A DNA stretch of 64,000 bases from Nostoc punctiforme NIES-2108. GTDB taxonomy: Bacteria > Cyanobacteriota > Cyanobacteriia > Cyanobacteriales > Nostocaceae. Location of the stretch: contig LXQE01000146.1 in assembly GCA_003326195.1 (NCBI GenBank), positions 126,223 to 190,222 on the forward strand, in the 5' to 3' direction. Of this stretch, positions 1-10,505 are shown piece after piece; the stretch's first letter is position 1, and every line of letters starts with the position of its first letter. The notes below the pieces were generated by a model that worked only from the letters and a program-made list of their open reading frames with translations, was not told where the DNA came from and ran no database searches. The position numbers and the translations under genes are program-made.

Positions 1-60
1 AATCGGTTCGGTTGCTTCTTTACCGTGCCTTTTCACTGCAATTTACAAAACTTTTTATAA

Positions 61-1488
61 TTGTGCTTTAATGGTGGGCGGCTTTTGTTGGTTCAAGAGT
101 CTTCCTCACACACAAAGCGATCGCTGATGCTACTCACACACAAAGAAAATATTGTAAAATTTAGCTGGTTTCTACCCAGCCTCTTAAGCTTGCTCCTGTT
201 TGGTTCCACTGTTAAAGCTAATGGTGCGATGCCTGCGGCGGGCGTAGCCATCGCAAATTGGCATTTTGATAGCAATCGCAACCATCTGGACTTCACCACA
301 GATGAGAATGTTCAACCGAAGGTACAATTACTTAACAACCCGACTCGTCTGGTAATTGATTTGTCTGGAGTTACATTAGGATATCCACAGACTAGTCAAA
401 GAGTGGGGCCAGTAATTAAAGACATTGGCATCGAGCAGTTTAATGCAGAGACTACCCGCATGGTAGTTACTTTAGCACCCGGCTACACCTTTGATTTAGC
501 ACAGGTGCAACTGCAAGAGGAATCCCCCAATCATTGGTCTATGCAGTTACCCAAACCAATACGATTGACTGCAACCCAGCCGCAATATTTAGAGATAACT
601 CCGAGTATTTCTCCAAGAGTGAATGATAATAGCACTCTCTTTGCTGGCGTGGTTCCAATGCATTCACCGATGAAAGCGCTGGAACCTCAAATTAAAGCCT
701 TGATGAGTCGCTACAGCTTTCTGAAAACAGGAATGTTTTTTCTGGATTTGGATACTGGGGATTATCTGGATATTGGAGGCGATCGCGTTTTCCCAGCTGC
801 TAGTACAATCAAACTGCCAATACTCATCGCCTTTTTCCAGGATTTAGATGCTGGTAAAGTCACCCTTCAGGAAAACCTGACTATGCGGCGTGACTTAGTT
901 ACCAATGGTTCTGGAAGTATGCAATATGAGCGAGTTGGGAAGAAGTACACAGCTTTAGAAACCATCACTAAGATGATTACCATTAGTGATAATACCGCCA
1001 CCAACATGATTATCGATCGCTTAGGTGGAGCGGCGAAACTAAATCAGCGTTTCCGTAGTTGGGGACTGAAAGACACAGTAATTCGCCATCTTTTAGCTGA
1101 CTTGAGAGGAACCAACACCACAAGTTCTCAAGATATGGCGCGGGTGCTGGCTTTAGTTGTGAATAACAAACTAGTTTCGCCACAAAGTCGGGAGCAAGCC
1201 TTAGATATTCTGCGTCACACCACAATTCACACACTGCTTCCCGCTGGTTTGGGGAAAGGTGCAGTTATCGCCAACAAAACCGGAGATATCGGCTTTCTCA
1301 TCGGCGATGCAGGGTTTGTAACTATGCCCAATGGTAAGCGTTACCTGGCGGCTATCTTTGTCACTCGTCCTTATAAAGACACCAGAGGGAGAGACTTTAT
1401 CCGTCAAGTTTCCCAATTAGTTTACGATTATTTGAATCAGCCGAATCCGGTTGCTGCGGTTAATTCGCTTAATAGTGTTACGAGATAG
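61..1488 (+). CDS. Class A beta-lactamase-like serine hydrolase with N-terminal AMIN-like domain
   Basis: ORF 475 aa; N-terminal AMIN-like segment (VQLLNNPTRLVIDLSGVTL), then FPAASTIKLPILIAFF (SxxK), SDN-like ISDNTATNMII and NKTGDIG (KTG) motifs. True start may be downstream of 61. Confidence 0.85.
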   Translation: MCFNGGRLLLVQESSSHTKRSLMLLTHKENIVKFSWFLPSLLSLLLFGSTVKANGAMPAAGVAIANWHFDSNRNHLDFTTDENVQPKVQLLNNPTRLVIDLSGVTLGYPQTSQRVGPVIKDIGIEQFNAETTRMVVTLAPGYTFDLAQVQLQEESPNHWSMQLPKPIRLTATQPQYLEITPSISPRVNDNSTLFAGVVPMHSPMKALEPQIKALMSRYSFLKTGMFFLDLDTGDYLDIGGDRVFPAASTIKLPILIAFFQDLDAGKVTLQENLTMRRDLVTNGSGSMQYERVGKKYTALETITKMITISDNTATNMIIDRLGGAAKLNQRFRSWGLKDTVIRHLLADLRGTNTTSSQDMARVLALVVNNKLVSPQSREQALDILRHTTIHTLLPAGLGKGAVIANKTGDIGFLIGDAGFVTMPNGKRYLAAIFVTRPYKDTRGRDFIRQVSQLVYDYLNQPNPVAAVNSLNSVTR

Positions 1489-1518
1489 GAGTAAGGCGCA
1501 CAGAGCTAGCTGCGCATA

Positions 1519-1704
1519 GGTGTCAAGTTAACGTGAAAGCCCTATAATCACCTGATATTAAGTCCACTCGCTTACCATCACTATCCGCGTCACCCCACCC
1601 CGGTTTTGTCTAAAGCCAAAACCGCCCCTCCCCTTGGCAAGGGGAGGGGTTGGGGGTGGGGTAAAGTGTATGTGGGGACAAGCATTTGAGCTTAAGTTGA
1701 CACC
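1519..1704. mobile_element. MITE-like element, copy A (compact form, about 186 bp)
   Basis: Ends ggtgtcaagttaa / ttaagttgacacc form a near-perfect 13-bp terminal inverted repeat around a G/C-rich palindrome (cccctccccttggcaaggggagggg); shares internal sequence with 8991-9484. Confidence 0.6.
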
Positions 1705-1732
1705 ACTGCACAGATGTGCGCCCCTACAGTAA

Positions 1733-2896
1733 TTAGATAATTGTGATTTTACTTGCGGCTTTCGTAGCTTTTTCCCTAGCCTCTTGGACATTCACTCCCT
1801 TAGCCAAAGCTACGCCCATTCGCCGATATGGATGAGCATTAGGTTTACCAAATAATTTAATATCTACATCTTTTTCCGACAAAGCATCGGCTACACCATT
1901 AAAAGCAATAGAATCAGATTTTTCTGAGGCTAAAATTACCGCACTGGCTGACGCTCCTAGCTGTTCTATATGAGGAATTGGCAAGTCTAAAATAGCTCGT
2001 AGATGTAGTTCAAATTCATTGAGATTTTGTGAGATTAATGTCACCATTCCCGTATCGTGAGGTCTGGGAGAAAGCTCTGAAAAAATCACTTCATCTTTAG
2101 TAATGAAAAATTCAACACCAAAAATTCCGGCTCCTCCTAAAGCATCAGTGACTTTTATAGCTATTTCTTGAGATTTTAATATTTTATCTTCAGAAATTTC
2201 TGCGGGTTGCCACGATTCTTGATAATCGCCTCTTTCTTGGCGATGACCAATAGGAGAACAGAAAATTGTCGGTGCATTCCACTGTTTAATTGTCAGTAAA
2301 GTTATCTCAATTTCAAAGTTAATAAATTCTTCTACAATGACCTTTTGACTGTCTCCTCTAGAATTAGCGATCGCATAATTCCAAGCTTTCTCAACTTCAC
2401 TCTTATCCTGCACTACAGATTGACCTTTCCCTGATGATGACATCACAGGTTTAACAACATTGGGAAAGCCAATTTTATCCGAAATTGCAATCAATTCTTC
2501 TAGAGTTGTTGCATAACCATATTTAGCCGTTCTGATGCCCAATTCTTGATGTGCTAGTTCGCGAATTCTGTCGCGGTTCATTGTATAGTTAGTAGCAGCC
2601 GCAGTCGGTATAACTGTAATCCCTCGCTGTTCAAATTCGATGAGTTTTTCTGTTCGGATTGCTTCAATTTCTGGTATAATAATATCTGGCTGATGTTTCG
2701 TCACCACAGCTTCTAAATCATCAGCACTGAGCATAGAAATAACTTCATAAGCATCAGCAACCTGCATCGCCGGAGCATTGGCGTAGCGGTCAACCGCAAT
2801 CACATAATTACCAAGACGTTGAGCTGCGATCGCAAATTCCTTACCTAATTCTCCTGAACCCAACAGCATCAATTTTTGGGGCAACTTAATACTCAT
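1733..2896 (-). CDS. purT: Formate-dependent phosphoribosylglycinamide formyltransferase (PurT, ATP-grasp)
   Basis: 387 aa; KLMLLGSGELGKEFAIAAQRLG, ATP-grasp motifs, ELSPRPHDTGMVTLISQ typical of PurT. Confidence 0.93.
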   Translation of the reverse strand: MSIKLPQKLMLLGSGELGKEFAIAAQRLGNYVIAVDRYANAPAMQVADAYEVISMLSADDLEAVVTKHQPDIIIPEIEAIRTEKLIEFEQRGITVIPTAAATNYTMNRDRIRELAHQELGIRTAKYGYATTLEELIAISDKIGFPNVVKPVMSSSGKGQSVVQDKSEVEKAWNYAIANSRGDSQKVIVEEFINFEIEITLLTIKQWNAPTIFCSPIGHRQERGDYQESWQPAEISEDKILKSQEIAIKVTDALGGAGIFGVEFFITKDEVIFSELSPRPHDTGMVTLISQNLNEFELHLRAILDLPIPHIEQLGASASAVILASEKSDSIAFNGVADALSEKDVDIKLFGKPNAHPYRRMGVALAKGVNVQEAREKATKAASKITII

Positions 2897-2961
2897 TAAC
2901 TTATCCAGACCAATATCAATTCAATAATCTTATAATTTTTTGTGTTTTCATTACTAACTTC

Positions 2962-3444
2962 TCAAGAATTAAATATCGCTCCTCGTAGTTGTAACTCTTG
3001 ACGTTGCAGATGATTTAAACCAGTACCTCTACCAAGCTGACACTTATCTACTAAAGTCTCAAACCAGATAGTCTCATTCAAAGTTGCACCTCGTAAATCT
3101 GCATTTCTCAAATCGGCTTTCGTAAAATTTACAAACAAAAGGTCTGCATTGACTAAACTACTACCTTGTAGATTTGCTTCTAATAAATTTCCTCGAATGA
3201 AGTTTACTCCATCTAAAATTAAACCAGATAAATCTGCTCCCATAAGATTAGGAAACTTTAGCTGACTTGGATATTTAAAAAACCGCATCATACAGATGAT
3301 ATTTGGTTCATTTAGGCGGATCTGAGTTAGAAAATCATAACGAGCGATACCCAGTTGCTTAAGAATTTGTAGACGTTGTGGGGGACTTTGTTCTAAAAAC
3401 TGAATGGCTGTATAGCGTAGGTCTTGAGTCGGCAGATTTAGCAT
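2962..3444 (-). CDS. Pentapeptide repeat protein
   Basis: [33 protein letters not shown] repeats. Confidence 0.75.
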   Translation of the reverse strand: MLNLPTQDLRYTAIQFLEQSPPQRLQILKQLGIARYDFLTQIRLNEPNIICMMRFFKYPSQLKFPNLMGADLSGLILDGVNFIRGNLLEANLQGSSLVNADLLFVNFTKADLRNADLRGATLNETIWFETLVDKCQLGRGTGLNHLQRQELQLRGAIFNS

Positions 3445-3498
3445 GATTGTCAGATTGTCGTAATACCTGTGCTAATTAAAAGTTTAATCTTAATGCAA

Positions 3499-3530
3499 AA
3501 ACCCCGAATTCTCAAAGAAATCGGGGTTCT
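3499..3530. terminator. Hairpin, putative bidirectional terminator
   Basis: aaccccgaattctcaaagaaatcggggtt inverted repeat between 2962-3444 and the next minus-strand gene. Confidence 0.5.
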
Positions 3531-3547
3531 AATGAATAACTACTTAC

Positions 3548-4245
3548 TTAACGTCCTGCTAATAATGCTTTTGTAGCAGATTCGCCTGCTAATCTTACCT
3601 GCCTTGTTAACTGGAAATTCAACAACGCTAAAACACTCAACTGAGCTAGGAATGCCATAAAAATTGTTGTCGCCCCAGAGTATTGTATCGCGGCCCAAGG
3701 AAAAGTTGAAAACAGCCATATAGTAGGATGTTTCCACAAGGAGATGCCGAGAAATTCTAGAATTATCGGTGGTACGAATGTTACCACACCTATAGTACCT
3801 ATTGCCCAGAAAGAACGTTTGGGAGTTTTCAACAAAAGTATCAATTGGGCAATGGTAGCGTAAATCATGATGATGCTAATAGACAAAGCTACAGCTAAAA
3901 GTACTTTCAACCTGTCAAAATTTTCACTATGCTCTGTATCAAAAGGTTCTGGGGGCAAAAATTCTTGGATAGAAAATCATTGATGTCAGTAATTGGAGGT
4001 TGAATGAATTGCTGGAAAACCTGGTTTTGTTGTGTTTCATATACTTTACGCAAACGACAGTATGTGCCAACTAGGGAGTATTTATCATCGGGAAATTCCC
4101 GTAACTGATATAAAAAAACTACCAATTGTAAAAGTAGGGATGTAGCAACTGCGATCGCTACATTAAAGAATTTCAGCCGTCCTTTGAGTTCTCGCAATAA
4201 TTGCGGATTCCAATCGCCGATTTTATCTATTAAATTGGGCATCAT
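3548..4245 (-). pseudogene. Degraded ABC transporter permease (N- and C-terminal remnants in different frames)
   Basis: ORF 3907-4245 (MMPNLIDKIGDWNPQLLRELKGRL..., permease N-terminus) and ORF 3548-3958 (C-terminal TM segments) overlap in different frames directly downstream of the ABC ATPase; the product looks much shorter than expected for this permease type. Confidence 0.6.
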
Positions 4246-4289
4246 CGGAAAAAATTCTCCAAAAATGGGGAGTGATATTTATTGACGAA

Positions 4290-5240
4290 TTAAGATGCTT
4301 GTTTGTGACCTAATTTTAAGAAAATAGTTTCTAAGTCTTCTTGGGTGCAGTGAAAATCAGTTAGGGGAATATCTGCTTTGATAAGCGATCGCAACAACTC
4401 AGCACTATCTTCATCTTTGCCCGAAAAATTCACCCGCACGCTGTTTTTTCCTGATATTACCTCCCACTCATCTACTAAATGATGATGTTTCAATTCCCTT
4501 AAAAGTGCCTCTAGGTTCCCCAGAGTTGATATCACAATTTGCTGATGGGAAAGACGTTGATAAAGTTGCTTTAGGGAGGTACTTTCTACCAAAAAGCCAA
4601 GTTCCATAATTCCCACAGAAGTACAGAGTTCCGCTAAATCACTGAGAACATGGGAAGAAATAATTACAGTCATCCCAGCTTCTTGCAAAGCCTTAATGAT
4701 TTCGCGAAAGTGCATCCTGGCGATGGGGTCAAGCCCAGAAACAGGCTCATCTAGTAGTAGTAAAATCGGTTCATGGATAATGGTTCGCGCTAAACTTAAG
4801 CGCTGTTTCATCCCCCGCGACAGAGTAGAAATCTGACTGTTGCGTTTATTACCAAGTTGGATGAGTTCTAAAACTTCATGTAGGCGTTGAGTGCGGCGTG
4901 GTTCTCGCAAGCGATAGAGACGCGCAAAATAATCTAGGTAGTCCCAGACTGTCAAATCTTCATACAGTGGATAGTCATCGGGTAAGTAGCCTAGACGACG
5001 CTTAAGTTTGGGATTACTCTTGTCACGAAGTAAGCGATCGCCATTAATATAAATCTCACCCGTAGTTGGTTCCTCAGCAGTTGCCAACATTCGGATGAGA
5101 GTTGTTTTACCCGCGCCATTCGGCCCAATCAGTCCATATACTTCCCCCGCTTGAATCTCTAAATCAACATCATTGACAGCAACGTGCCGGTCAAATTGCT
5201 TAGTTAGTCCACGGGTGCAAATTGCTAATTCTTTTACCAT
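4290..5240 (-). CDS. ABC transporter ATP-binding protein
   Basis: Walker A GPNGAGKTT, signature LSRGMKQRLSLAR, Walker B LLLLDEP. Confidence 0.92.
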   Translation of the reverse strand: MVKELAICTRGLTKQFDRHVAVNDVDLEIQAGEVYGLIGPNGAGKTTLIRMLATAEEPTTGEIYINGDRLLRDKSNPKLKRRLGYLPDDYPLYEDLTVWDYLDYFARLYRLREPRRTQRLHEVLELIQLGNKRNSQISTLSRGMKQRLSLARTIIHEPILLLLDEPVSGLDPIARMHFREIIKALQEAGMTVIISSHVLSDLAELCTSVGIMELGFLVESTSLKQLYQRLSHQQIVISTLGNLEALLRELKHHHLVDEWEVISGKNSVRVNFSGKDEDSAELLRSLIKADIPLTDFHCTQEDLETIFLKLGHKQAS

Positions 5241-5538
5241 CGCGGCTGGGGTGCGGCTTGTGATTAACAGTTAACCTAACTTTTTTTACAGCTTTTGTCA
5301 GGCTGGTTTCAGAAATTGAAACTAGCTTTCAGAAAAATAGCGACATGAAAAAGTAGGTGAAGTATATACCCTGCCTACTTTTACATACATTTATGAAGAG
5401 GCGTAAATACTTTTGTAGTTGAGACTTTAGTTCTCCTACAAACTTATGAAAACGACCACTAGTGTCAAGTTATTTCTGATAGTAGTGGGATGATGTTATT
5501 AGGCAAATACAAATATAAATGTTTTCTTAAAGGTGAAT

Positions 5539-6819
5539 TTAGGAATGGCTCATCAGCGGTAACTTTATCTGGAACGTTGAGCCTTTACCCTCATTGCTCA
5601 TCACATGAATGTTACCACCGTGAGCCTGGACAATTTGTTGAGCGATCGCTAATCCCAACCCAAATCCGCCGCTTTCTCTGGCACGTTCTGTATCAACTCG
5701 GTAAAAGCGATCAAAAATGTAAGGTAAATCTGCCTCTGGAATTCCAATTCCAGTATCAATAACCTGAATTACTGCCCGATCTGGATGAGGTTCTAAGCGT
5801 AACCAGACAGTTCCACCAGACGGAGTGTAATTACAGGCGTTATTGAGCAAGTTTTCCACAGCTAGCCGCAGCAAATCGGGGTCAGCCCACAACTCAATGG
5901 GTTGTTCTGGTAAATGGCTGATCAACTTGATCGACGTTTTTGCAGCTTGAGTATTGTAATAAATAACTAAATTCTCTAGCAAGCTATTAAGATTAACCTT
6001 TTTGAGAGATTCGGGAGTTAATTTTCCCTGATGCCGAGCCAACAGCAGTAGGTTATTAACCAAAGTACTCATCGACTTAGCGCTATCGATGATGTTCTCC
6101 ACTGAGGGATGGATTTGGGGATGGTCTGCTGCCATTAGTAACCCAACTTGGGCATTGGTCAAAATCGCAGAAAGGGGCGAGCGCAACTCATGAGAAGCAT
6201 CTGATGTAAAGCGTTGTAGTTGATTATAGGCTAGCTGAACGGGTTGCATAGCTATGCCACTAAGTACCCAACCTGTAAGTCCAATTAACCCCAGTGCTAC
6301 AGGCACAGCAAGGGTCAATATTAACTGAAATTCTCTGAGTTCGTTTTGAGTTTCTGTTAGCGGGATAGCAACTTGCAGATAACCGATAACCGAATTTCCT
6401 CCTTGAACAGGTAGCGTGACTTGACGCAGCCAAAGCGTCTCACTTGTAAACTGGTCAACGGACTTAATCGTGAGAAACTCAGATGCTATTTCTAACTTTT
6501 CTGGAGGTGGAGTACCAAAAAAACGATTGATTTTGCCATTCGGGTCATACCAACGAATATAAACTAGTTCAATATCAGCAGGGTGAGAACCACTACCCAA
6601 TAGCGGTATATTGCTCAGATCGACTTCTTTTTGTCCTTGATCTAGCCGATATTGCGAACTGGCTGCCATTAGCTCTGCTCTTTTATAAAGCAGTTTATCT
6701 AATGCTTTGAGCTTGTCTTTTACCTCAAGATTGTAAATGACTCCAGCAAAGAGAATCAGAATGCACCCCATTGAAAGGGTAAACCAACGAGCTAAGTTAC
6801 GACGACTGCGGTTAAACAC
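5539..6819 (-). CDS. rppB: Two-component sensor histidine kinase (RppB-like)
   Basis: H-box [13 protein letters not shown], HATPase motifs [18 protein letters not shown]; adjacent response regulator. Confidence 0.8.
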   Translation of the reverse strand: MFNRSRRNLARWFTLSMGCILILFAGVIYNLEVKDKLKALDKLLYKRAELMAASSQYRLDQGQKEVDLSNIPLLGSGSHPADIELVYIRWYDPNGKINRFFGTPPPEKLEIASEFLTIKSVDQFTSETLWLRQVTLPVQGGNSVIGYLQVAIPLTETQNELREFQLILTLAVPVALGLIGLTGWVLSGIAMQPVQLAYNQLQRFTSDASHELRSPLSAILTNAQVGLLMAADHPQIHPSVENIIDSAKSMSTLVNNLLLLARHQGKLTPESLKKVNLNSLLENLVIYYNTQAAKTSIKLISHLPEQPIELWADPDLLRLAVENLLNNACNYTPSGGTVWLRLEPHPDRAVIQVIDTGIGIPEADLPYIFDRFYRVDTERARESGGFGLGLAIAQQIVQAHGGNIHVMSNEGKGSTFQIKLPLMSHS

Positions 6820-6841
6820 AACTTATGCTAATTCGTAATTC

Positions 6842-6902
6842 ATAATGACGCTCTCTACGAGACGCTGCGCGAACGCGGACTCGCTACCGCTACGCTAACG
6901 TA
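6842..6902. repeat. Dispersed cyanobacterial repeat (gacgctctctacgagacgctgcgcg...cgcggactcgct)
   Basis: Same core recurs at 62314-62376, with a different internal segment. Confidence 0.6.
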
Positions 6903-6969
6903 ATTACAAGACTTTTCAAATAATTGAACCACACTACTCCCTACTCTCCATCTCAGCCACTATCAAGTT

Positions 6970-7653
6970 TCAAGATGGTTCTGGAGGGTTGAGGCGATAG
7001 CCCATACCGTAAACAGTTTCAATCCAATCGGCTGCTGCTAATGTTTGCAAACGTTGGCGAAGTTTACGAACTAGAACGGTGATTGCATTGCTTTCTGGCT
7101 CACTACCCCACTCCCATACAGCTTGCTCAATCTGGTTGCGAGTCAGGACTTGCTTAGGATGACGCATGAAGTATTCAAGCAACTGAAATTCCTGGCTGGA
7201 AAGGGATACGATCGCCCCTTGTCGCTCCAAAATTAGTCTATCGAGATGAAGTTCGAGGTCTGCCAAGCAGAGGGTGTCTCCTTGCCAAAGGGGCGATCGC
7301 CTCCTCAATGCCCGCACCCGTGCCATGAACTCCACGATATCAATCGGTTTGACGAGGTAATCATCTGCTCCGGCATCTAATCCTATGACTTTATCGGGTG
7401 TAGTATCTTTTGCCGTGATCATTAATACAGGAGCTGTTTTTCCCGCCGCCCGATACTGTTGACACAAACTCACTCCACTAATCCGAGGTAACATCCAATC
7501 CAAAATCAGCAGGTCATATTCTTTTTCAGCCAAAAGCCATTGAGCGGTTTCACCATCCTTGACACCATCGACGCTGTGTCCAGCCTGAGAGAGAACCATT
7601 TGCAGCGGCATTAATTGCTTTGGATCATCCTCTACCAGTAAGATTTTCATCAC
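6970..7653 (-). CDS. rppA: OmpR-family two-component response regulator (RppA-like)
   Basis: Receiver domain KILLVEDDPKQLMPLQMVLSQAGHSVDGV..., LILDWMLP, C-terminal winged helix. Confidence 0.85.
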   Translation of the reverse strand: MMKILLVEDDPKQLMPLQMVLSQAGHSVDGVKDGETAQWLLAEKEYDLLILDWMLPRISGVSLCQQYRAAGKTAPVLMITAKDTTPDKVIGLDAGADDYLVKPIDIVEFMARVRALRRRSPLWQGDTLCLADLELHLDRLILERQGAIVSLSSQEFQLLEYFMRHPKQVLTRNQIEQAVWEWGSEPESNAITVLVRKLRQRLQTLAAADWIETVYGMGYRLNPPEPS

Positions 7654-7791
7654 CTTTATACACTTGTGCTTGTTTAGAATAATCTATTGAAGCAATCTCA
7701 ACGTCTTTCATCAGTAAGATTTCAGAGGATTGTGTACCCCATTAGGATATAGATAAAGTGTGACCTAGCATAAATCAGAAGCAGGTGTAGT

Positions 7792-8178
7792 GTGTGGCGT
7801 ATTAGTAAACGTTGGCTGCAAGGGCTGGGATTAGAGTTTTGGTTGCCTCTACCACTAGTAGCGATCGTGTTTTGGCTTGGCTGTAATTTCCTAGCTGCTC
7901 AAGAGTTAAGCCGACCCTACTCTACAGAGAAAAAACTTCAGTCAGATACTCAACTTGAAGCACGGGTATCAGTCAATGTCTTGCTCATTAACGCCGCCGT
8001 CAACCGAACTAAAAAAATTACCCAGGTAGAAGTAGAAACAGCAGACCCCATCTTGAAGCGGCTGGAATTAGAACTTCCAACAATAGAATTCAGTCAAATA
8101 GAAGCGACAATTGCCCAAGAACTAGGTCTACCCCGTGAGGATGTTAGAAAGTTAGTACGCTATGAACTTGTGGAATAA
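7792..8178 (+). CDS. Hypothetical membrane-anchored protein divergent from the rppAB-like pair
   Basis: 128 aa ORF with one N-terminal TM segment; GTG start. Confidence 0.6.
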   Translation: MWRISKRWLQGLGLEFWLPLPLVAIVFWLGCNFLAAQELSRPYSTEKKLQSDTQLEARVSVNVLLINAAVNRTKKITQVEVETADPILKRLELELPTIEFSQIEATIAQELGLPREDVRKLVRYELVE

Positions 8179-8193
8179 CATTGATCCGAAATC

Positions 8194-8688
8194 TTAAGAG
8201 TCCCCAATCCCTAGTCCCCAATCCCCAATCCCTAGTTCAATGCGTTCTGCTTTGGTTTTCAATGTTTGGTTCATAGCTTCAAACCCTTGGCGAACGTCAA
8301 TATTTAATCGACGAGCCAGCAGAGGTACTAGTAAGCCCTGGAAAGATTCTTGCTGAATGAAGCGGACGCGCAGGCGTAGCCCGTCGTAGACATCGCTTGC
8401 TAACGGTTCAATGATAAAGCTATGTTCAACGTCAAATAACCCTGGTATCAAAAAGTGCCATAACCAGCGCAATTTGCGATTAGGTTCTACCGTAATCACC
8501 GTAGGTCGAAAGGTCACAATATCTCTACCCGGAGGCTGAAAGTGAACGGTTAGCTGTGCCCCTTCACTCAGCAAACCACTAATTTGACGAATAAACAGAT
8601 TCCAATGTGGAAAACTGGCGAAATCAGTGAGTAGGTTCCAGACTTGCTCATCGGATGCCTGAATTTCAATTTCAGTGTAGATTTTCAT
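8194..8688 (-). CDS. SRPBCC (START-like) domain protein
   Basis: EIEIQASDEQVWNLLTDFASFPHWNLFI. Confidence 0.8.
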   Translation of the reverse strand: MKIYTEIEIQASDEQVWNLLTDFASFPHWNLFIRQISGLLSEGAQLTVHFQPPGRDIVTFRPTVITVEPNRKLRWLWHFLIPGLFDVEHSFIIEPLASDVYDGLRLRVRFIQQESFQGLLVPLLARRLNIDVRQGFEAMNQTLKTKAERIELGIGDWGLGIGDS

Positions 8689-8990
8689 TGGTATGAGTTG
8701 ATAGGAAAACCAAAATTAAAACGGTTATTCCTGCTAAAAAAAACCCCATGTATTCTAGTCCTAGTAATCGACTAACCCAAAAATTACGGGTGAAGGTAGG
8801 TAGATAAAGCAGGGAAAGCATGGGGAGAAAATAACTTGATTTTCCTACCATAAAATAAACCATATAAAGTTTCTTTGGTGGACTACGAGAAAACTAGATT
8901 GTTTCTTGTAAAACATAATGAATACTATTCGTAGAAAACTCACGTTTTAACAGCAAAATTCTGGTGGTTAGTAGACAGTTGTGAAGCATT

Positions 8991-9484
8991 GGTGTCAACT
9001 TAAGCTCAAATGCATGTCCCACAGGCGTTTTACCCCCCCCTTAATCCCCCCTTGTCAAGGGGGGAAACAGGAAATTTTTTCCCTCCCCTTGACAAGACTA
9101 CCGTGTACACACAAGTCGAATTTCTTCTTAAATCCCAAACATTACCTACTTAATCGCACTGATGGTTAGGGTGGGGTAAAACTAAAGCTAAAACCTTAGT
9201 AAATCAGGTTTCAGGTAAGGTTTTGAGAATTTATGCAATAAATATATTGATTTCGGGTGGTCATTTATTGATTTCAGGTGGTCGTTTATTGAATTCAGGT
9301 GGTCGTTTATTGAATTCGGGTAGTCGTTTATTGAATTCGGGTGGTCGTTTATTGAATTCGGGTGGTCATTTATTGAATTGGAGGTATCGTTCATTGAATT
9401 CAAGCAGTGGTTTAGGGTGGGGTGATGCGAATGGTGATAGGAAGCCAGAGAATTGAATATCACGTCATTACGTTAAGTTGACAC
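8991..9484. mobile_element. MITE-like element, copy B (expanded, about 494 bp, inverted relative to copy A)
   Basis: Ends ggtgtcaacttaa / ttaagttgacac; its reverse complement shares ctNgcttNcNatcacNatNcgcNtcaccccaccc and gcatttgagcttaagttgacacc with copy A. Confidence 0.6.
9246..9413. repeat. Eight tandem copies of a 21-bp unit (attgaattcgggtggtcgttt)
   Basis: Direct reading: eight consecutive 21-bp units with few substitutions. Confidence 0.9.
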
Positions 9485-9501
9485 GTATGGTTCTGAAGGA
9501 A

Positions 9502-9939
9502 CTATTGACCTTGAACAACCAGGACGGAACATGGAGCGTGATGAACTACGTGATTGCTCACACTTCCTGCTAAAAGTTCGGCAAATCCTTTAAGTCCTCT
9601 ACGACCAAGCACAATCAAATCTGCTCCCCAACTCCGGGCTAAATCACAGATGTTAGTCTCAGGATCTCCTGTTTGATAACTGGATTCTGCCATACTGCCT
9701 TGTATTTTCGCTTTCTGATAGTAGAACTGGAGTAAACTTTGTGCCTGTCGTGTTTCTATTTCCAGATCTACTAAATTTACAGTGAGTTGACTAGAAGTTG
9801 CTAGCTCAATGCTGTGACAAATCATTAACTGAGCAGCATCTCTTTGGGCTAATTCCAGCGCTTTTGCAAACACTGTTGCAGTAGCAGGTGAATCATCGAC
9901 CGCCACCAAAATCTTCTTAAAGCTCATCTCCAACTCCAA
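9502..9939 (-). CDS. Universal stress protein (UspA family)
   Basis: KKILVAVDDSPATATVFAKALELA ... ADLIVLGRRGLKGFAELLAGSVSNHVVHHAPCSVLVV. Confidence 0.92.
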   Translation of the reverse strand: MELEMSFKKILVAVDDSPATATVFAKALELAQRDAAQLMICHSIELATSSQLTVNLVDLEIETRQAQSLLQFYYQKAKIQGSMAESSYQTGDPETNICDLARSWGADLIVLGRRGLKGFAELLAGSVSNHVVHHAPCSVLVVQGQ

Positions 9940-10363
9940 TAATCAATTACTTCATTTACTTGTATTGTCTTTTAGCTTGAGGGACAAATGTGATTTAAAA
10001 GTGAAATTAAGTAGGATAAACGATTTATTCACTTTTCGTTCACATTCATCAGTAATCCTGGAAAAGAAGCAGAGAAACGAAACTAACCCAATTGAGGTTT
10101 AAAACGAATATCCGAACTAATACGGTTCATGCTCATACTATAAAACTAAGGAACAGCAGATGAAATCTGGCAAGCGGAATCGACTCTCTGTAACTGGGGT
10201 GTGCGGAAATAGCATAGTTATGAACTTAGCAAAAAATTCTCGTAATAACACCAATTTGAAAAAAGAAAGATACAGATTCAAACAGAGAAATCTAGATTAA
10301 ATCTGATGAGTCTTAGAGGTTGTTTGAAAAGTGGTTGGCTGTGATTTAAATCGAATTATTACC

Positions 10364-10445
10364 CCCCTTAATCCCCCCTTATAAAGGGGGGAAACCGGAA
10401 AATTTGGTTCCCTCCCCTTTTTAAGGGGAGGGTTAGGGTGGGGTA
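10364..10445. repeat. Dispersed G/C palindromic repeat (acccccctt...aaggggagggttagggtggggtaaa)
   Basis: Same layout as the repeat inside 9030-9180, where it is interrupted by an insertion. Confidence 0.6.
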
Positions 10446-10505
10446 AAAAATATTTCATACATCAATCATGACTTTTCAAACATCCTCTTAGTTACTAATT
10501 ATTTT

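Noticed and set aside
1558-1791. ORF of 77 aa on minus strand
   Set aside because: Largely within the MITE-like palindromic element and overlapping the 3' end of purT.
9188-9463. Overlapping ORFs 9188-9463 (-) and 9223-9456 (+)
   Set aside because: Open only because the 21-bp tandem repeat is a multiple of three; no independent coding evidence.
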